Source: Gloeophyllum trabeum ATCC 11539 (Eukaryota; Basidiomycota; Agaricomycetes; Gloeophyllales; Gloeophyllaceae). Taken from it: a stretch of DNA of 48,468 nucleotides. The notes below the pieces were generated by a model. That model saw only the letters and a program-made list of their open reading frames with translations, did not search any database and was not told the DNA's origin. Positions 1 to 10,267 of the stretch are shown piece by piece. Both the position numbers and the translations under genes were made by a program. The DNA lies in the NCBI RefSeq assembly GCF_000344685.1, contig NW_006920424.1, positions 548,932 through 597,399 of the forward strand, given 5' to 3'. Numbering within the stretch: position 1 is the first letter of the stretch; every line of letters starts with the position of its first letter.

Positions 1-310
1 GCTTCAACAGTAGTGAGTGTACTATATGCTCACTGAATACTCAGCCCGAGTGTCTGAGAGCTTCATTGGATGTCTTATAAGTTGCTTCGAACTCATACAA
101 CTATGTTATATGACCCCAATTGCCCACCCACTGCTGTTGAAGCAATTCAGCTACTGCCGTTTTTGGCATGCTTAGTCAGACTCGGTGATCTCGGGGAGAC
201 GATTTGTTCCAGCCATCCTATAGCGTTCTCCTCCTCTTGTTCGTTCTGTATCCGGTAATTCTCATATAATACATTTTCTTACATAATATTTCACTTCTGC
301 CCTAGTAATT

Positions 311-351
311 AGAGGAGCGCGAACGCTAAGGACGGGTGGTTTAGGAGCCTG
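311..351. repeat. Diverged solo copy of the transposon end
   Basis: Read on the minus strand this segment starts CAGGCTCCTAAACCACCCGT, closely resembling the terminal sequence of the element at 856-1871. It looks like the remnant of a second, degraded copy. No opposite end is apparent nearby. Confidence 0.5.
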
Positions 352-352
352 T

Positions 353-402
353 GCCCGTCCCCAGTAGGCGCTGCCCGTCCCCAGTAGGCGCTGCCCGTCC
401 CC
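353..402. repeat. 20-bp tandem repeat, about 2.5 copies
   Basis: The unit CCCGTCCCCAGTAGGCGCTG occurs at 353-372 and 373-392 and then in part up to about 402. It abuts the diverged transposon end at 311-351. Confidence 0.85.
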
Positions 403-855
403 ATTGGTAACGTTGTCACCCGGGTGCGCGCAGTCACCTGGAGGCTATCAGCCACAATTGAGTAGGGCTAATTTTACCTTAGCACGCCTCATGTGAATCT
501 GATCATATAAAAGTTTACAGTCTTAATCGGATTACATAAGCAACTCCCGCCACCGCTGCAAGTCAAGCTCGGGAGGCGGGCAGATGCAGCCTCCTCGTGA
601 GGGTACCGTAGGGTAGAAAATTCGGAATAAAATTTCTTTGCACTAGAGTACATGTGCAGCTACAGTGCAGTACAGCTAAGTAAGGAATAAAGACCAGGAG
701 CAAGCAAGTAGGTCAGCTAAAGCTCGGGGCAAGCCACAGATCTGGGTGCCGAGTGGACTGTGATGCCGCAGTTGGGACTGTGAATTTCCCGACCCGAACC
801 TAGCTGAGGAGGGGGTCGATTTTGGCGCGCATCCGCGCCAAATCGCGTCACGACG

Positions 856-1187
856 CAGGCTCCTAGAACCATCCGTCTCGCGTCCTCGATCCTCTCTGCT
901 AGGGCATGTGTGAAGATGTTATCTAATATGGCTTATATAATGCAGTTTATTTATAGTTGTATTTCCTGATTAAGCCGAACGGTGAGGATGAGGACGCTAT
1001 GAGACGGCTGGCCCAACTCGTCGTCCGAGGTTTTACCGGAATTATGTAAGGCGGCTAAGCGACTAACGACGCATCGGTTTATTGACGTTCGTCGACTGCC
1101 CGATTTGGATTTCGAGGTGGCTTTCTCGTCGCACCTCAGCCGCCCTTCGAGCATCTCCTCTGCTCGCCGCGCGTCAATGGCGGGGCA
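856..1187 (+). repeat. Left terminal inverted repeat arm
   Basis: This arm matches the reverse complement of 1544-1871 almost base for base. Small differences, such as an added T-rich stretch near 948-955, show that the arms have begun to diverge. Confidence 0.85.
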
Positions 1188-1543
1188 TACAATCTAATCT
1201 TTAAATAGAAAGCACTGTTTTGATAGTAATGCATGAGTAGCTGTTGCTCTGTATTTTCGATGTATTTCGATGAATAGATTATTCTATATACATTGAAAAG
1301 TGCAAGTACCAGGCTCCTCGATGCAAAGTAACCCCAGACCTTTGAAGATTGTGTGTATAAATCTACTTTAATTTTGATAAAAATACAGAGACAGTAGCTG
1401 CCGCACTATTGTGGTAAATAACTGTTCACTGCTTTCTTTGTTGAAGTGGGAGGATTCCCGTACCTACTCATGCTCACCGGAAGTACATGCAGTCAACAAT
1501 TCAGATATACAATATTCTGTTATTGACAGCTACAATGTCCATG

Positions 1544-1871
1544 TCCCCGTCGACGCGCGGTGAGCAGAGGAGATGCTCGAAGGGCGGCTGAGGTGCGACG
1601 AGAAAGCCACCTCGAAATCCAAATCGGGCAGTCGACGAACGTCAATAAACCGATGCGTCGTTAGTCGCTTAGCCGCCTTACATAATTCCGGTAAAACCTC
1701 GGACGACGAGTTGGGCCAGCCGTCTCATAGCGTCCTCATCCTCACCGTTCGGCTTAATCAGGAAATACAATTATACATAAACTGCATTATATAAGCCATA
1801 TTAGATAACATCTTCACACACGCCCTAGCAGAGAGGATCGAGGACGCGAGACGGATGGTTCTAGGAGCCTG
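1544..1871 (-). repeat. Right terminal inverted repeat arm
   Basis: This is the inverted partner of 856-1187. It ends in GGTTCTAGGAGCCTG immediately before the second copy of the 9-nt flanking repeat. Confidence 0.85.
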
Positions 1872-1880
1872 GTCACGACG

Positions 1881-2396
1881 CGATTTCCGCTGGCGAAATT
1901 CACAGTCCATAGCCTTGGCATTTACAGTCCCTCGGGTAGATATCTGGTTACCTCACCCGCGCGTTCGTAGAGTTCCCGAGCGCCTGATGTGCTTCTTTGA
2001 CCCTCAAATATTACAAACAATAGGATAGATTATATTTGCAAGTATATACATTATTTGAAGCATGGGAGGCGTGTATCTGGCCCTCCAGCAGGCCGGGATG
2101 GACGGGGAATGGAGAGGCCGGGGTCCCAAATGGCGTGGGAACTGGGACTGTAATGGACTGTGGCTCCCCCGCCACAGGACCGTAGATCTCACGGAAGAAG
2201 TTGAGTGACATGCATTGGTGATCAGGTTATGGCAGCAAAACTTAAGCACTGCAGCTACACTGCCAGCTCCACTGGACGAACCTTCAAAAATGAGAGGACA
2301 AATCTGTTCCTACAATGATATGAAGTAGATGTACAACACCGTTTCCTTGCTATTCTATGTTAATGGAGTGCTCATCCGCCGAAACCATCGACCCGC
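1881..2396. other. Intergenic, no gene recognised
   Basis: This stretch lies between the inverted-repeat element and the catalase stop. It holds the right half of an older palindrome (1893-1909 pairs with 773-789) and several scattered ACTGT-type words near 2135-2165. The short reading frames have no recognisable protein features. The catalase 3' untranslated region is expected at about 2300-2396. Confidence 0.5.
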
Positions 2397-4516
2397 TCAG
2401 AAGTTCTGGGACTTCCCGATGTTCGTCTTGAAAGGAATGGCCTCAGAAGCCGGCTTCACCTTCAACGGCTGCACCGTGGGCGCGCCGATCGCCTTCGCGA
2501 TCCTGTCCGAGAGGTCCTGGTCGACAGCAGCAAACACGGACACTACAGAGCGCAGGTGGCGGTCAATTCCTGTATTCGTGTGCGTTATGTCAGGATACGT
2601 ACATTGCCTGGCCTTGACTTCCGCGCTCTTGGCGTTGACGAGGTGGACGGCAACGTTGTGGACAAGATGGGCCTTGTGCGTGTCGTCCAAGACCTTCTGC
2701 CACAGCTCACGAGGCTGCTCGAAGTCCACTAGAGCCAAAAGCTCTTTAGTTACCAACCTACCAGGGAACAAGCTCGCGACTTACACTCCGTGATCTCGCT
2801 GAGGTGCGCGATGGAGTTGCCGATCCAGGTCTCGTGCTGGAGAGAGCTGTAGGGCTTGGCCTTGTACTTGAGCGGGCTGATCGAGCTCTGGTAGTTGGGC
2901 CGGGCACCCTGGTTGTTGAAGGCCATGAAACCGTCACGCTGGAAGTTCGCGATCGGGACGATCGGCGCGTTGACGGGCAACTGCGTGATTCGTGCGAGGT
3001 CAGTCAAATGTCCTCTGTCGACGAGACACGAAGCAGGCACGGACCTGTTGGTAGTTGACGCCGAGACGATGACGGTGGGTGTCGGGGTAGGAGAAGAAGC
3101 GCGATTGGAGGACGGGGTCGGCAGAGGGCTCGATACCGGGGACGATGTGCGACGGGGAGAAGGCAGCCTAAACGCGTATGATGAGTCAACGAACGTGAAC
3201 ACTCTCAGGCCACCACGCACCTGCTCGATCTCAGCGAAGTAGTTGGCGGGGTTCTCGTTCAGGACGAGCTTGCCGATAGGGCGGAGGGGGAACTGCGAGT
3301 GCGGCCAGATCTTGGTCAAGTCGAGGACGCTGTACCGGAAGGACTCGGCTTGCGCGGGGGTCATGGTTTGCTAACGGCCGCGTGCATCAATATCTACCGA
3401 CACGCAGTCCGAGTATCCGGCACTTACGACGTAGACGGTCCAGGACGGGTACTGCTTGCTCTCGATAGCCTCGAACAAGCTCTGGATACCGTAGTCGGGG
3501 TTGTCGCCCGCCAACTTGCCGGCCTGCTCGTTGTCGAGAGTCTATGCAGATTCGAGAATCAGCAACAATCTACCTATGAACGCAGAGAAAGAGATGCGGA
3601 CCTTGAAGCCCTTGTCTGCGATGAAGTGGATCTGAACGTAGTACCAGTCACCCTTGTCGTTCACGAACTTGAATGTGTGGCCGGAGTAGCCGTGCATCTG
3701 GTGGTACCCGTCGGGGGTTCCACGGTCGGAGAACAGGATCATGACTTGGTGGATGGATTCGGGGTTTTGCGAGAGGTAGTCCTATCGCACCACGGTTAGG
3801 TGACGCAACCTCAACCGTAGACGTTGACATACCCAGAACATGTCCGCATCCTTCAAGTGCGTCTGGGGATCGCGCTTCTGAGTGTGGATAAAGTGCGGGA
3901 ACTTGGCGGGATCCCTGTTGACATAACCATAAGTGGCTCGCCTCAGGCTTGGCCGTGGAATCGCCTTACCTGATGAAGAAGACCGGAGTGTTGTTGAACA
4001 CCCAGTCCAGGTTACCCTCCTCCGTTCTCAGCTTGATGGCGAACCCACGGGGGTCACGAGCAGTGTCGGCAGACCCGGACTCGCCACCAACAGTCGAGAA
4101 ACGGACGGTCGCGCGGGCGCGGTTGCCGACCTTCTTGAACAGCGCCGCGCACGTCAAGTCGGTGATGTCGTGGGTGACCTCGAAGTAGCCGTGGGCACCG
4201 GCACCCTTGGCGTGGACCTGCAGAGAGCAGGGTTAGGGGCGTTAAGCCGACGGGTGCGACAATCGATAACGTACGACACGTTCGGGGATACGCTCGCGGT
4301 CAAAGTGGGCGAGCAAGTCAATATGGTGGAAGTCTACACGACGCAGGTGAGATCGACGGACGGAGGGGGGACGAGCGGGGCGCACGGCTGACCTTGGAGG
4401 AGCAGAGGACCATTGAACCCGACCCGCTCAGCTGCATACGGCTCCTTCACGGGGGCGCCGTTGGAGGTCGTGTAAACCGCCTCGTCTTTCGTCTCGAAAA
4501 CCTGCTTGGACGGCAT
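2397..4516 (-). CDS. Catalase (heme, small-subunit type)
   Basis: This gene encodes a monofunctional heme catalase that breaks down hydrogen peroxide. Eleven exons close in phase to a 515-residue protein: 4393-4516, 4275-4333, 3970-4217, 3833-3914, 3602-3781, 3428-3541, 3221-3370, 3045-3167, 2785-2980, 2603-2728 and 2397-2542. The catalytic histidine, about residue 63, is in [16 protein letters not shown]. The active-site asparagine is in NNTPVFFIR, near residue 136, and the proximal heme tyrosine, about residue 346, is in the signature [14 protein letters not shown]. The start ATG at 4514-4516 opens [15 protein letters not shown], whereas an upstream in-frame ATG at 4702 gives unlikely sequence. 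The length matches small-subunit catalases. The C-terminus reads KSQNF and is not a canonical SKL-type peroxisomal signal, so cytosolic location is possible. Exon edges are hand-drawn. Confidence 0.96.
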
Positions 4517-5934
4517 CCTGGCGATACTCTGATGGTGGAAGGAGAGAAGGGGGCGGGTCGAGGGAACGAGCGTTCGCCGCGCGCGCAGTCTTATCAGCAA
4601 CGCACGCCCGGCCGAGGCGCTGGCGATGGTCATCTGTTCACAGGCAGATGTCCTCGCAGAACTGGGTTTAAGACATGACGAGACGAGAAAAGAAGGCGGC
4701 ATGTGAAGATCGAGATCCTTCTCCGACAGAGGGCGTGCAATTCAATTGAGGCCATTGGCTGTTTCCCATGCGCCGACGGGGCCCTCCCACGTATCGCGAC
4801 GCAGAGGTTCACCTGGACACCGGAACGCTAGCGGGATCCTGAACTTCGGGGCGAGCGGACGCCTGCGAGCACGTTCTGGCAAAATGTTTGTCGAGCACGC
4901 CTGCGCAGGAGAAACCGCGGAACAATGGGATGAGCCTCTATTCGAGCAATGTTTTGACACGGTGTCGACTTACCACCGATATGGAGACCAGCGTAGCGGT
5001 ACAGCGGGCTCTGCGCGACGACAAACGCCATTGAGACAAACGTGTTGCCGTAATCGAATCCGCATATCTTTTCCTCATCACAAGGCCGAAAGGTGGACCA
5101 TCGTCTCCGATGGTGATGGAGAAGTGTCTCTTTACTCATCCTGTGTTGCAGCCATCACATGACCCCCTCAGAATAACTCACCTGCCTTTGAGCTAAGCCC
5201 TAGCGCCGTCTCACGAATCAGCTGTTCCTCAGCTGAGGGTCACGGATCTCGAGGAAGAGCGAGTGGAGGGCCTCGGTCAACGTTCAGGGGTTCGAGATTT
5301 CGGAGTGGGACGGGTCCTTTTTGATTATGAGCCGGCACATGGGCTCATTGCGAGCAGGGACAACGATATTCGTCAGGATCGACGGAAGCCAGAATGAAGA
5401 CTCGCCAAGAGGCCTTCGGGCGGGCGGCCGCGCATTCCATGCTCGTTCACCGGGGCATCGGAGCGCAGGGTGGTCGTTATCGCGAAGATCGGTGAAGAGC
5501 ACGACAGCCGCAAGTTTTCGCAAGCTTAAGTTACCAACGCTGGAGACGCACCGGTTGCTGCACTGCCGGAACAGACCACGAAAACTGGGCGGGTCCGGGA
5601 GTGCAGAAGTCAGGCAGCGCAGCCAGAAGCTGTATTCATCCAGGATCGACAGAACTAGCGCTTTCTGCAAATCTGTCTACAAGTTCCGCAAGCTTCAGCC
5701 CTCCAGAACAGATATAGAACTCTGCAAAGCGTGAGATTGGCCAGGGCAGCATTCCAAAGCGTGCGACGCCGCGAGGGACTTGGAAGCTGGTGAACAGCAG
5801 ACGCGAGGGTGGCGCAAGGCACGTGATGGCTTCAATCACGTGCAGCTGTACAGTACCTCTCGGTAACTCCCGGCGCCTGCAATCGAATCTGTCCTACGAC
5901 ACACGCCCGTGCAACATTCAAGACCGACACAAAA
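4517..5934. other. Divergent interval between catalase and RPL23
   Basis: The interval should hold the promoters of catalase (-) and RPL23 (+). No complete gene could be assembled. The minus strand between about 4740 and 5670 carries coding-like stretches that do not join in one frame, described separately. The last 90 nt before 5935 are the likely RPL23 leader. Confidence 0.5.
4830..5670 (-). pseudogene. Frame-broken coding-like segment, family unknown
   Basis: The minus strand reads as protein-like sequence in pieces. One open stretch, about 5530 to 5284, includes KLAAVVLFTDLRDND and ESSFWLPSILTNIVVPARN and ends at a TGA. Past that TGA the same frame still looks coding (TLTEALHSLFLEIRDPQL, to about 5230), and a one-base shift would be needed to continue into EEQLIRETALGL. 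A further piece near 5060-4980 reads CGFDYGNTFVSMAFVVAQ before a possible GTAAGT donor. No ATG-started model joins these parts. I do not recognise the family. It may be a decayed gene, a gene with wrongly called bases, or chance. I give no joined product. Confidence 0.3.
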
Positions 5935-6635
5935 ATGGCCTCCAAACGCGGTGAGTACGCCAGGCTGTAGGTCGCAGCGTGGCACAGAGGCTGACACTCC
6001 GTAAAATGCAGGTTAGTAGGCGTTCACAGCGTATCGCTCGTTTGCTCATGGCTACTGTCCAGGTTCCGGCGCAAGTGGTAACAAGTTCCGCATGACCCTC
6101 GGTCTGCCCACTGGTGCAGTCCTGAACTGCGCAGACAACTCCGGGGCCAAGTCCCTCTTTGTCATCGAGCCCTACGGCACGGGCTCCCACCTGAACCGGC
6201 TGCCAGATGCCGGTGTCGGTGACATGGTCGTCGCTTCCGTGAAGAAGGGTAAGCCTGAGCTGAGGAAGAAGAGTGCGTCCTGTTTGCTTGTGCCGTGGGC
6301 TCGCTCTGATGTCCGCTTGCAACTGTGAACTACAGCCATGCCTGCTGTTATTGTCCGCCAGCGGAAAGCATGGCGGAGAAAGGACGGTGTCTTCCTCTAC
6401 TTTGAGGTGAGTTGTGATTTCGGGTGCGTTCGATTGAGGATCCTCATGCTTGAGTGCCAGGACAACGCTGGTGTCATCGTCAACCCCAAGGGTGAGATGA
6501 AGGGCTCTGCCATCACAGGGCCCGTTGCAAAAGAATGCGTGAGTAGCCTTGGACCGTGCAAACAGCTCTTTCCTGATTCATTTCTAGGCGGATCTGTGGC
6601 CACGTATTGCTTCCAACGCTGGTACGGTGGTATGA
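5935..6635 (+). CDS. RPL23: 60S ribosomal protein L23 (uL14)
   Basis: This is a cytosolic large-subunit ribosomal protein near the subunit interface and the GTPase-factor site. Five exons (5935-5950, 6063-6272, 6336-6406, 6461-6538, 6588-6635) give exactly 140 residues, the usual eukaryotic uL14 length. Diagnostic segments are [32 protein letters not shown], and the C-terminus [15 protein letters not shown]. The first exon is only 16 nt (MASKR plus one base), which is common for fungal ribosomal protein genes. All introns are GT-AG and about 50-110 nt. The gene ends about 200 nt before the next start on the same strand. Confidence 0.98.
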
Positions 6636-6842
6636 GGTGGTATGGACGAGGGGTTCTCCATGTACTATGTGTCATGTTTCGTATTGCTAGCATCCTCCAT
6701 CATGACTTGCTATCCATAATATGCATACGATCCACCCGGACCCTGACAGTGTACGCCTGGTACGCCGGCCAGAAAACAAGGAATCAGAGTTCGGTGTATG
6801 CCGGCGTGACTGGTCTAATTTGCCACTTTGCGAAATGCGGGC

Positions 6843-8414
6843 ATGCAAGCTCTGCGCTCTCTTCGACCGCTGCTGCGACGCCCTCCACAGCCATGGCATC
6901 GACAGGCAGCAGCGCTCGCTGCAAAACGCCCCGAGTTTCCGGAACAACTGGACTTGAATAATGCAAAGATCCTCCGGGTAGTCGAGAAGAAGGTGGCGGA
7001 AAGGGCCAACCTGCTCAAGTCGGTATGCAGCTTTCGCGTTCTGTTTTATGCAGCGCTCTCTTACCATGAATAGGTCAATGAATCGTCGGGCCATAATGAC
7101 ATTGCACGCTCGAAGCAACTGAAAGAGCTGGAACCACTCAAGGAAGCCTGGGACGACTGGTCGCAGACCCTCCAGGTAAGCACGCAGCGCGCCCTCGCCC
7201 ACCCACCCACCAACCGCTGCAGCTCCTCAACGAAACCACCTCCCTCCTGCACGACGCCGACCCCTCCATGCGCGCCCTCGCCGCCGACGAGCACGCCGAG
7301 CTCACCACCAAGCTCCAAGCGTACCTCACGCACACCTTCCCCGCCCTCCTCCTCTCCTCCTCCTCGCCCACCGCGCACCTGCACGCGCTCCTCGAGCTCA
7401 AGGCCGGCGTCGGCGGCTCTGAGGCGGCGCTCTTCCTGGCCGAGCTGCTGCGCATGTACACGCGCTTCGCGGGCGCGCGCAGGTGGGCCGCGCATGTCGC
7501 GAGCGCGAACAAGACCGACGAGGGCGGCGTGAAGGACGCCGTGCTCGAGGTGCGCAGCGCGGGCGCGTATGAGTGGCTCAGGTGGGAGAGCGGCGTGCAC
7601 CGCGTGCAGCGGGTGCCCGCGACGGAGGCCAGCGGGCGGGTGCATACGAGCACGGTTGCGGTTGTCGTGCGTATCTGGTTTGGAACGGCGCGGTGATTAT
7701 TTGTGTGCTCATTTTCTTATTGTTAGGTGCTGCCATTGGTAGAGGAGGCAGAGCCCTCCCCCGCCGACGACCTCTTCAAAATGGAAGACGTGAAGATCGA
7801 GGTCATGCGCGCCCGCGGCGCAGGCGGCCAGGCAAGCCTTTCCCGCTCTCCATCCCACATCAAATCCCTACTCACAAACCCGTGCAGCACGTCAACAAAA
7901 CCGAGTCCGCCGTCCGCCTCACGCACATCCCCACGGGCATCACCGTGTCTATGCAGGACGAGCGCAGCCAGCACCAGGTTCGCATTTCCTCTTCCTCGTT
8001 TACTACGCCGACTCTTAATGTATATCTTACCCATGCCCACGCTACCCCAGAACAAACGCCGCGCTTTCCAAATATTGCGCGCACGTCTGATGGACATCCG
8101 CTTGACGCAGGAGATGGCGCAGCGCCGCGACGCGCGGCGTAGCCTCGTGCGCACGGCCGACAGGAGCGAGAAGATCCGGACGTACAACTATGCGCAGGTG
8201 GGTGCTCTCACTTTACCTTCATCCCTTGTCCCTGTTATAAATTTAATATTGACATATGTTTGTGGTAAAGGACCGCGTGACGGACCACCGCCTCGGGCTG
8301 TCGCTCATGAACCTCGAGAGCGTGATGGAGGGGAACGGGCTGGAGACGTTCGTGGAGGCGATGAGGGAGCGGCATGCGGAGGAGACGCTGGAGATGATGC
8401 TGGAGGAGCCGTAG
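6843..8414 (+). CDS. Mitochondrial peptide chain release factor 1 (class I)
   Basis: This factor hydrolyses peptidyl-tRNA at UAA and UAG stop codons on mitoribosomes. Seven exons (6843-7022, 7074-7175, 7223-7666, 7727-7831, 7888-7977, 8051-8197, 8271-8414) give 403 residues. The N-terminus [20 protein letters not shown] is arginine-rich without acidic residues, as expected of a mitochondrial presequence. The stop-codon-reading PAT tripeptide of RF1 is at about 226-228 (RVPATE) and the catalytic GGQ at about 275-277. The C-terminal domain has [14 protein letters not shown]. The exon carrying GGQ ends directly at a GC donor (7832), so the catalytic motif abuts a GC-AG intron. The ATG at 6843 is preferred because the upstream frame has no other ATG. 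Confidence 0.96.
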
Positions 8415-8832
8415 GCGTACGCTTGACCGGTATTGTTCGGCTTGTTTTTCTTAATATACTCTTCTTCTCCGTGCTAGAAGGAACAACATACAGTAATCAT
8501 GCATCGACGCGATCCCGTCAGACAATGCCGTGCTCTCCATTCGTCTGGTACTGCGATATGTATCAGCATTCGACGTGGATCCGCAAGTCTGGGTTGGAGC
8601 TTGCGCGGCTGTCTCGTACCGTATCGCCGACGAAGCACCAAGGGAGGGGTACGACGGTTCATTTACCTACCCAGCGGATGAGCTAGGATCGGTAACTCAG
8701 CAACCGGGGATGTAAGCAGGCTCGAACGTATGAGCAGCAACTCGGAGACGGGGTTCGCTTGACGAAGGGACAAACGCGTGCATACCGATTGATAACGATA
8801 GTATATCCAACCCTACACACAAAAAGTATGAT
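8415..8832. other. Convergent intergenic region
   Basis: This is the space between the 3' ends of the release factor gene (+) and the RBM18-like gene (-). I see no gene in it. Both 3' untranslated regions should fall here. Confidence 0.6.
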
Positions 8833-10012
8833 CTAATAATTCAGGGACGGCTTCGTTACCCCCGTGTTGCCCGATTTCTGAGCGGAAGAGGAAGAATGAG
8901 CGAGAAGGGGACTAGTACGGGCAGCGCGGGGCGGGACAGAGGGCAGGATGCCGCTGCGCAGGACGGATGAGAGCGTAGCGCCTTGGGTATTCGGATTTGA
9001 GGACGGACGGCGAGCTTGTGAGCGAGAATGGGCGCCGGGCTGGGATTGGGAGGCGAAGGCGGGGAGGGTCACTGCAGGGGAGGGTTTCGGCGGGAGCGAG
9101 CTGTGGGCGGACGAAGATGCGGCGGGAGACGTGGATAAAGGACTGCTCTCGAGCTGGCGGAGCTTGGCTTCTAGCTTCGCGATCTTGTCTTTCGTGCTAC
9201 ATCGCACGCACAATCGTGAGCACACCCTAGACAGAGAAAAGGCAACAGCGCTGCCACTCACTCATTCCGACTGCTCGCGACGACGCTCGTCTTGAGCAGG
9301 CTCAGCGTGGTGGGCCTGTTGGCCTCGAGCGCGCCCTTGCGGTACTTTGCGCTGCTGCTAGAGCCGGAGTGGGAGTAGGAGTCCGCGGGGGCTTGGGTGG
9401 CGTAGGTGACGACCAGCTTGCGCCCGCGGAGGACCTTGTCGTGCGCTGCTGCTATCGCTTTGGCTGCGTCCTAGGCGGATACGTAAAGAGTCAGTGTAAA
9501 TGGAAATTCGCTTCTTTAGCCTTGGCCCCAGCCCTCCCCGGGTGCCTGTTGTCGGATCGCGGTGGTGGTGATGATGGTCGGGTGGGATACGGGAAGGAGC
9601 GTGCAAGAAACCCGGGGTGAGCTGGGCTTCTGCAGGCTAGGTAAAGAAACAAGACGTACCTCGGGGTTGGCATACTCGATGAAGACGTATCCGCGCGGCT
9701 TGCCCTTCAGCAGCCCGGTCTTGTGGAAGAGGTAGTCGAGCTTGGAGATCTTGCCGAACTTGGAGAAGAGCTTGATCAGGGTGTGTCTGCTCATGATTTG
9801 AGTGTGGATCACAACATGGCAGATGAAATGCAGACGTACTCGTCGACGGTGGGATGCAGGTTGCCGACGTAGAGCCTGTCTTTGAGGACCTGCCGGGGCT
9901 GGCGAGCAGCGGTGGGCGCGGGTGCGGACGAGCTCTGCGCGGGAAACGACAGCAGGGACTCTGTGTCGATGCGAGACGGCCCAGCGGTATTCGAGTCGGA
10001 CGTGGACGACAT
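8833..10012 (-). CDS. RBM18-like RNA-binding protein (single RRM)
   Basis: Four exons (9840-10012, 9660-9786, 9262-9470, 8833-9196) give 290 residues. A single RRM spans about residues 47-125. RNP2 is RLYVGNLHP, RNP1-like sequence is KGKPRGYVFIEYA, and LFHKTGLLKGKPRGY between them is characteristic of the RBM18 family. A helical segment KDKIAKLEAKLRQLE follows, matching the conserved post-RRM helix of RBM18, and then a long Ser/Pro-rich low-complexity tail. The family binds RNA, but its precise role is not well defined. The start ATG is at 10010-10012. The gene is divergent from the CSC1-like gene, with a 23-bp tandem repeat in the 255-nt space between them. Confidence 0.88.
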
Positions 10013-10182
10013 GTTCGAGCAGGACGTGTGAGACAGCGGCGGCGATGGACGGTGTGGCGAGAACGAAGGTGAACGAAGCCACAACGCGTGTTACGTAAGA
10101 CGGGCGTTAATCGTACTGCGTATGGCCTGTGGACTCTGGCTTGGACGTGATAGAGGTCAGTCCAGTGCGACAACATTGGCGG

Positions 10183-10258
10183 CGTATAGGCTGAATATTC
10201 AATTCCGTATAGGCTGAATATTCAATTCCGTATAGGCTGAATATTCAATTCCGTATAG
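10183..10258. repeat. 23-bp tandem repeat, three copies
   Basis: The unit CGTATAGGCTGAATATTC plus AATTC is repeated perfectly at 10183, 10206 and 10229, with a partial fourth copy (CGTATAG) to 10258. It ends 9 nt before the CSC1-like start codon and lies in the shared upstream region of that gene and RBM18. Confidence 0.97.
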
Positions 10259-10267
10259 ACCTGCCAA

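Larger units (their letters stand above)
856..1871. mobile_element. Non-autonomous DNA transposon with ~330-bp terminal inverted repeats
   Basis: Two nearly identical arms face each other, 856-1187 and 1544-1871, around an AT-rich centre of about 356 nt. The outer ends are exact inverted copies beginning CAGGCTCCTAGAACC. A perfect 9-nt direct repeat, GTCACGACG, flanks the element (847-855 and 1872-1880) and reads as a target-site duplication. No transposase is encoded. The same 67-residue reading frame on each arm is only a by-product of the inverted duplication. Long inverted repeats with a 9-nt duplication suggest a Mutator-like or foldback element, while CAG ends would also suit hAT, which usually makes 8-nt duplications. 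I cannot decide between them. Confidence 0.8.

Noticed and set aside
951..1794. Two identical 67-residue frames facing each other as a duplicated gene
   Set aside because: They are the same DNA in the two inverted-repeat arms. The predicted peptide has no protein-like features.
7061..7645. 194-residue open frame on the minus strand
   Set aside because: It is antisense to release factor exon 3, and its low-complexity Gly/Glu/Val content reflects GC-rich codons opposite.
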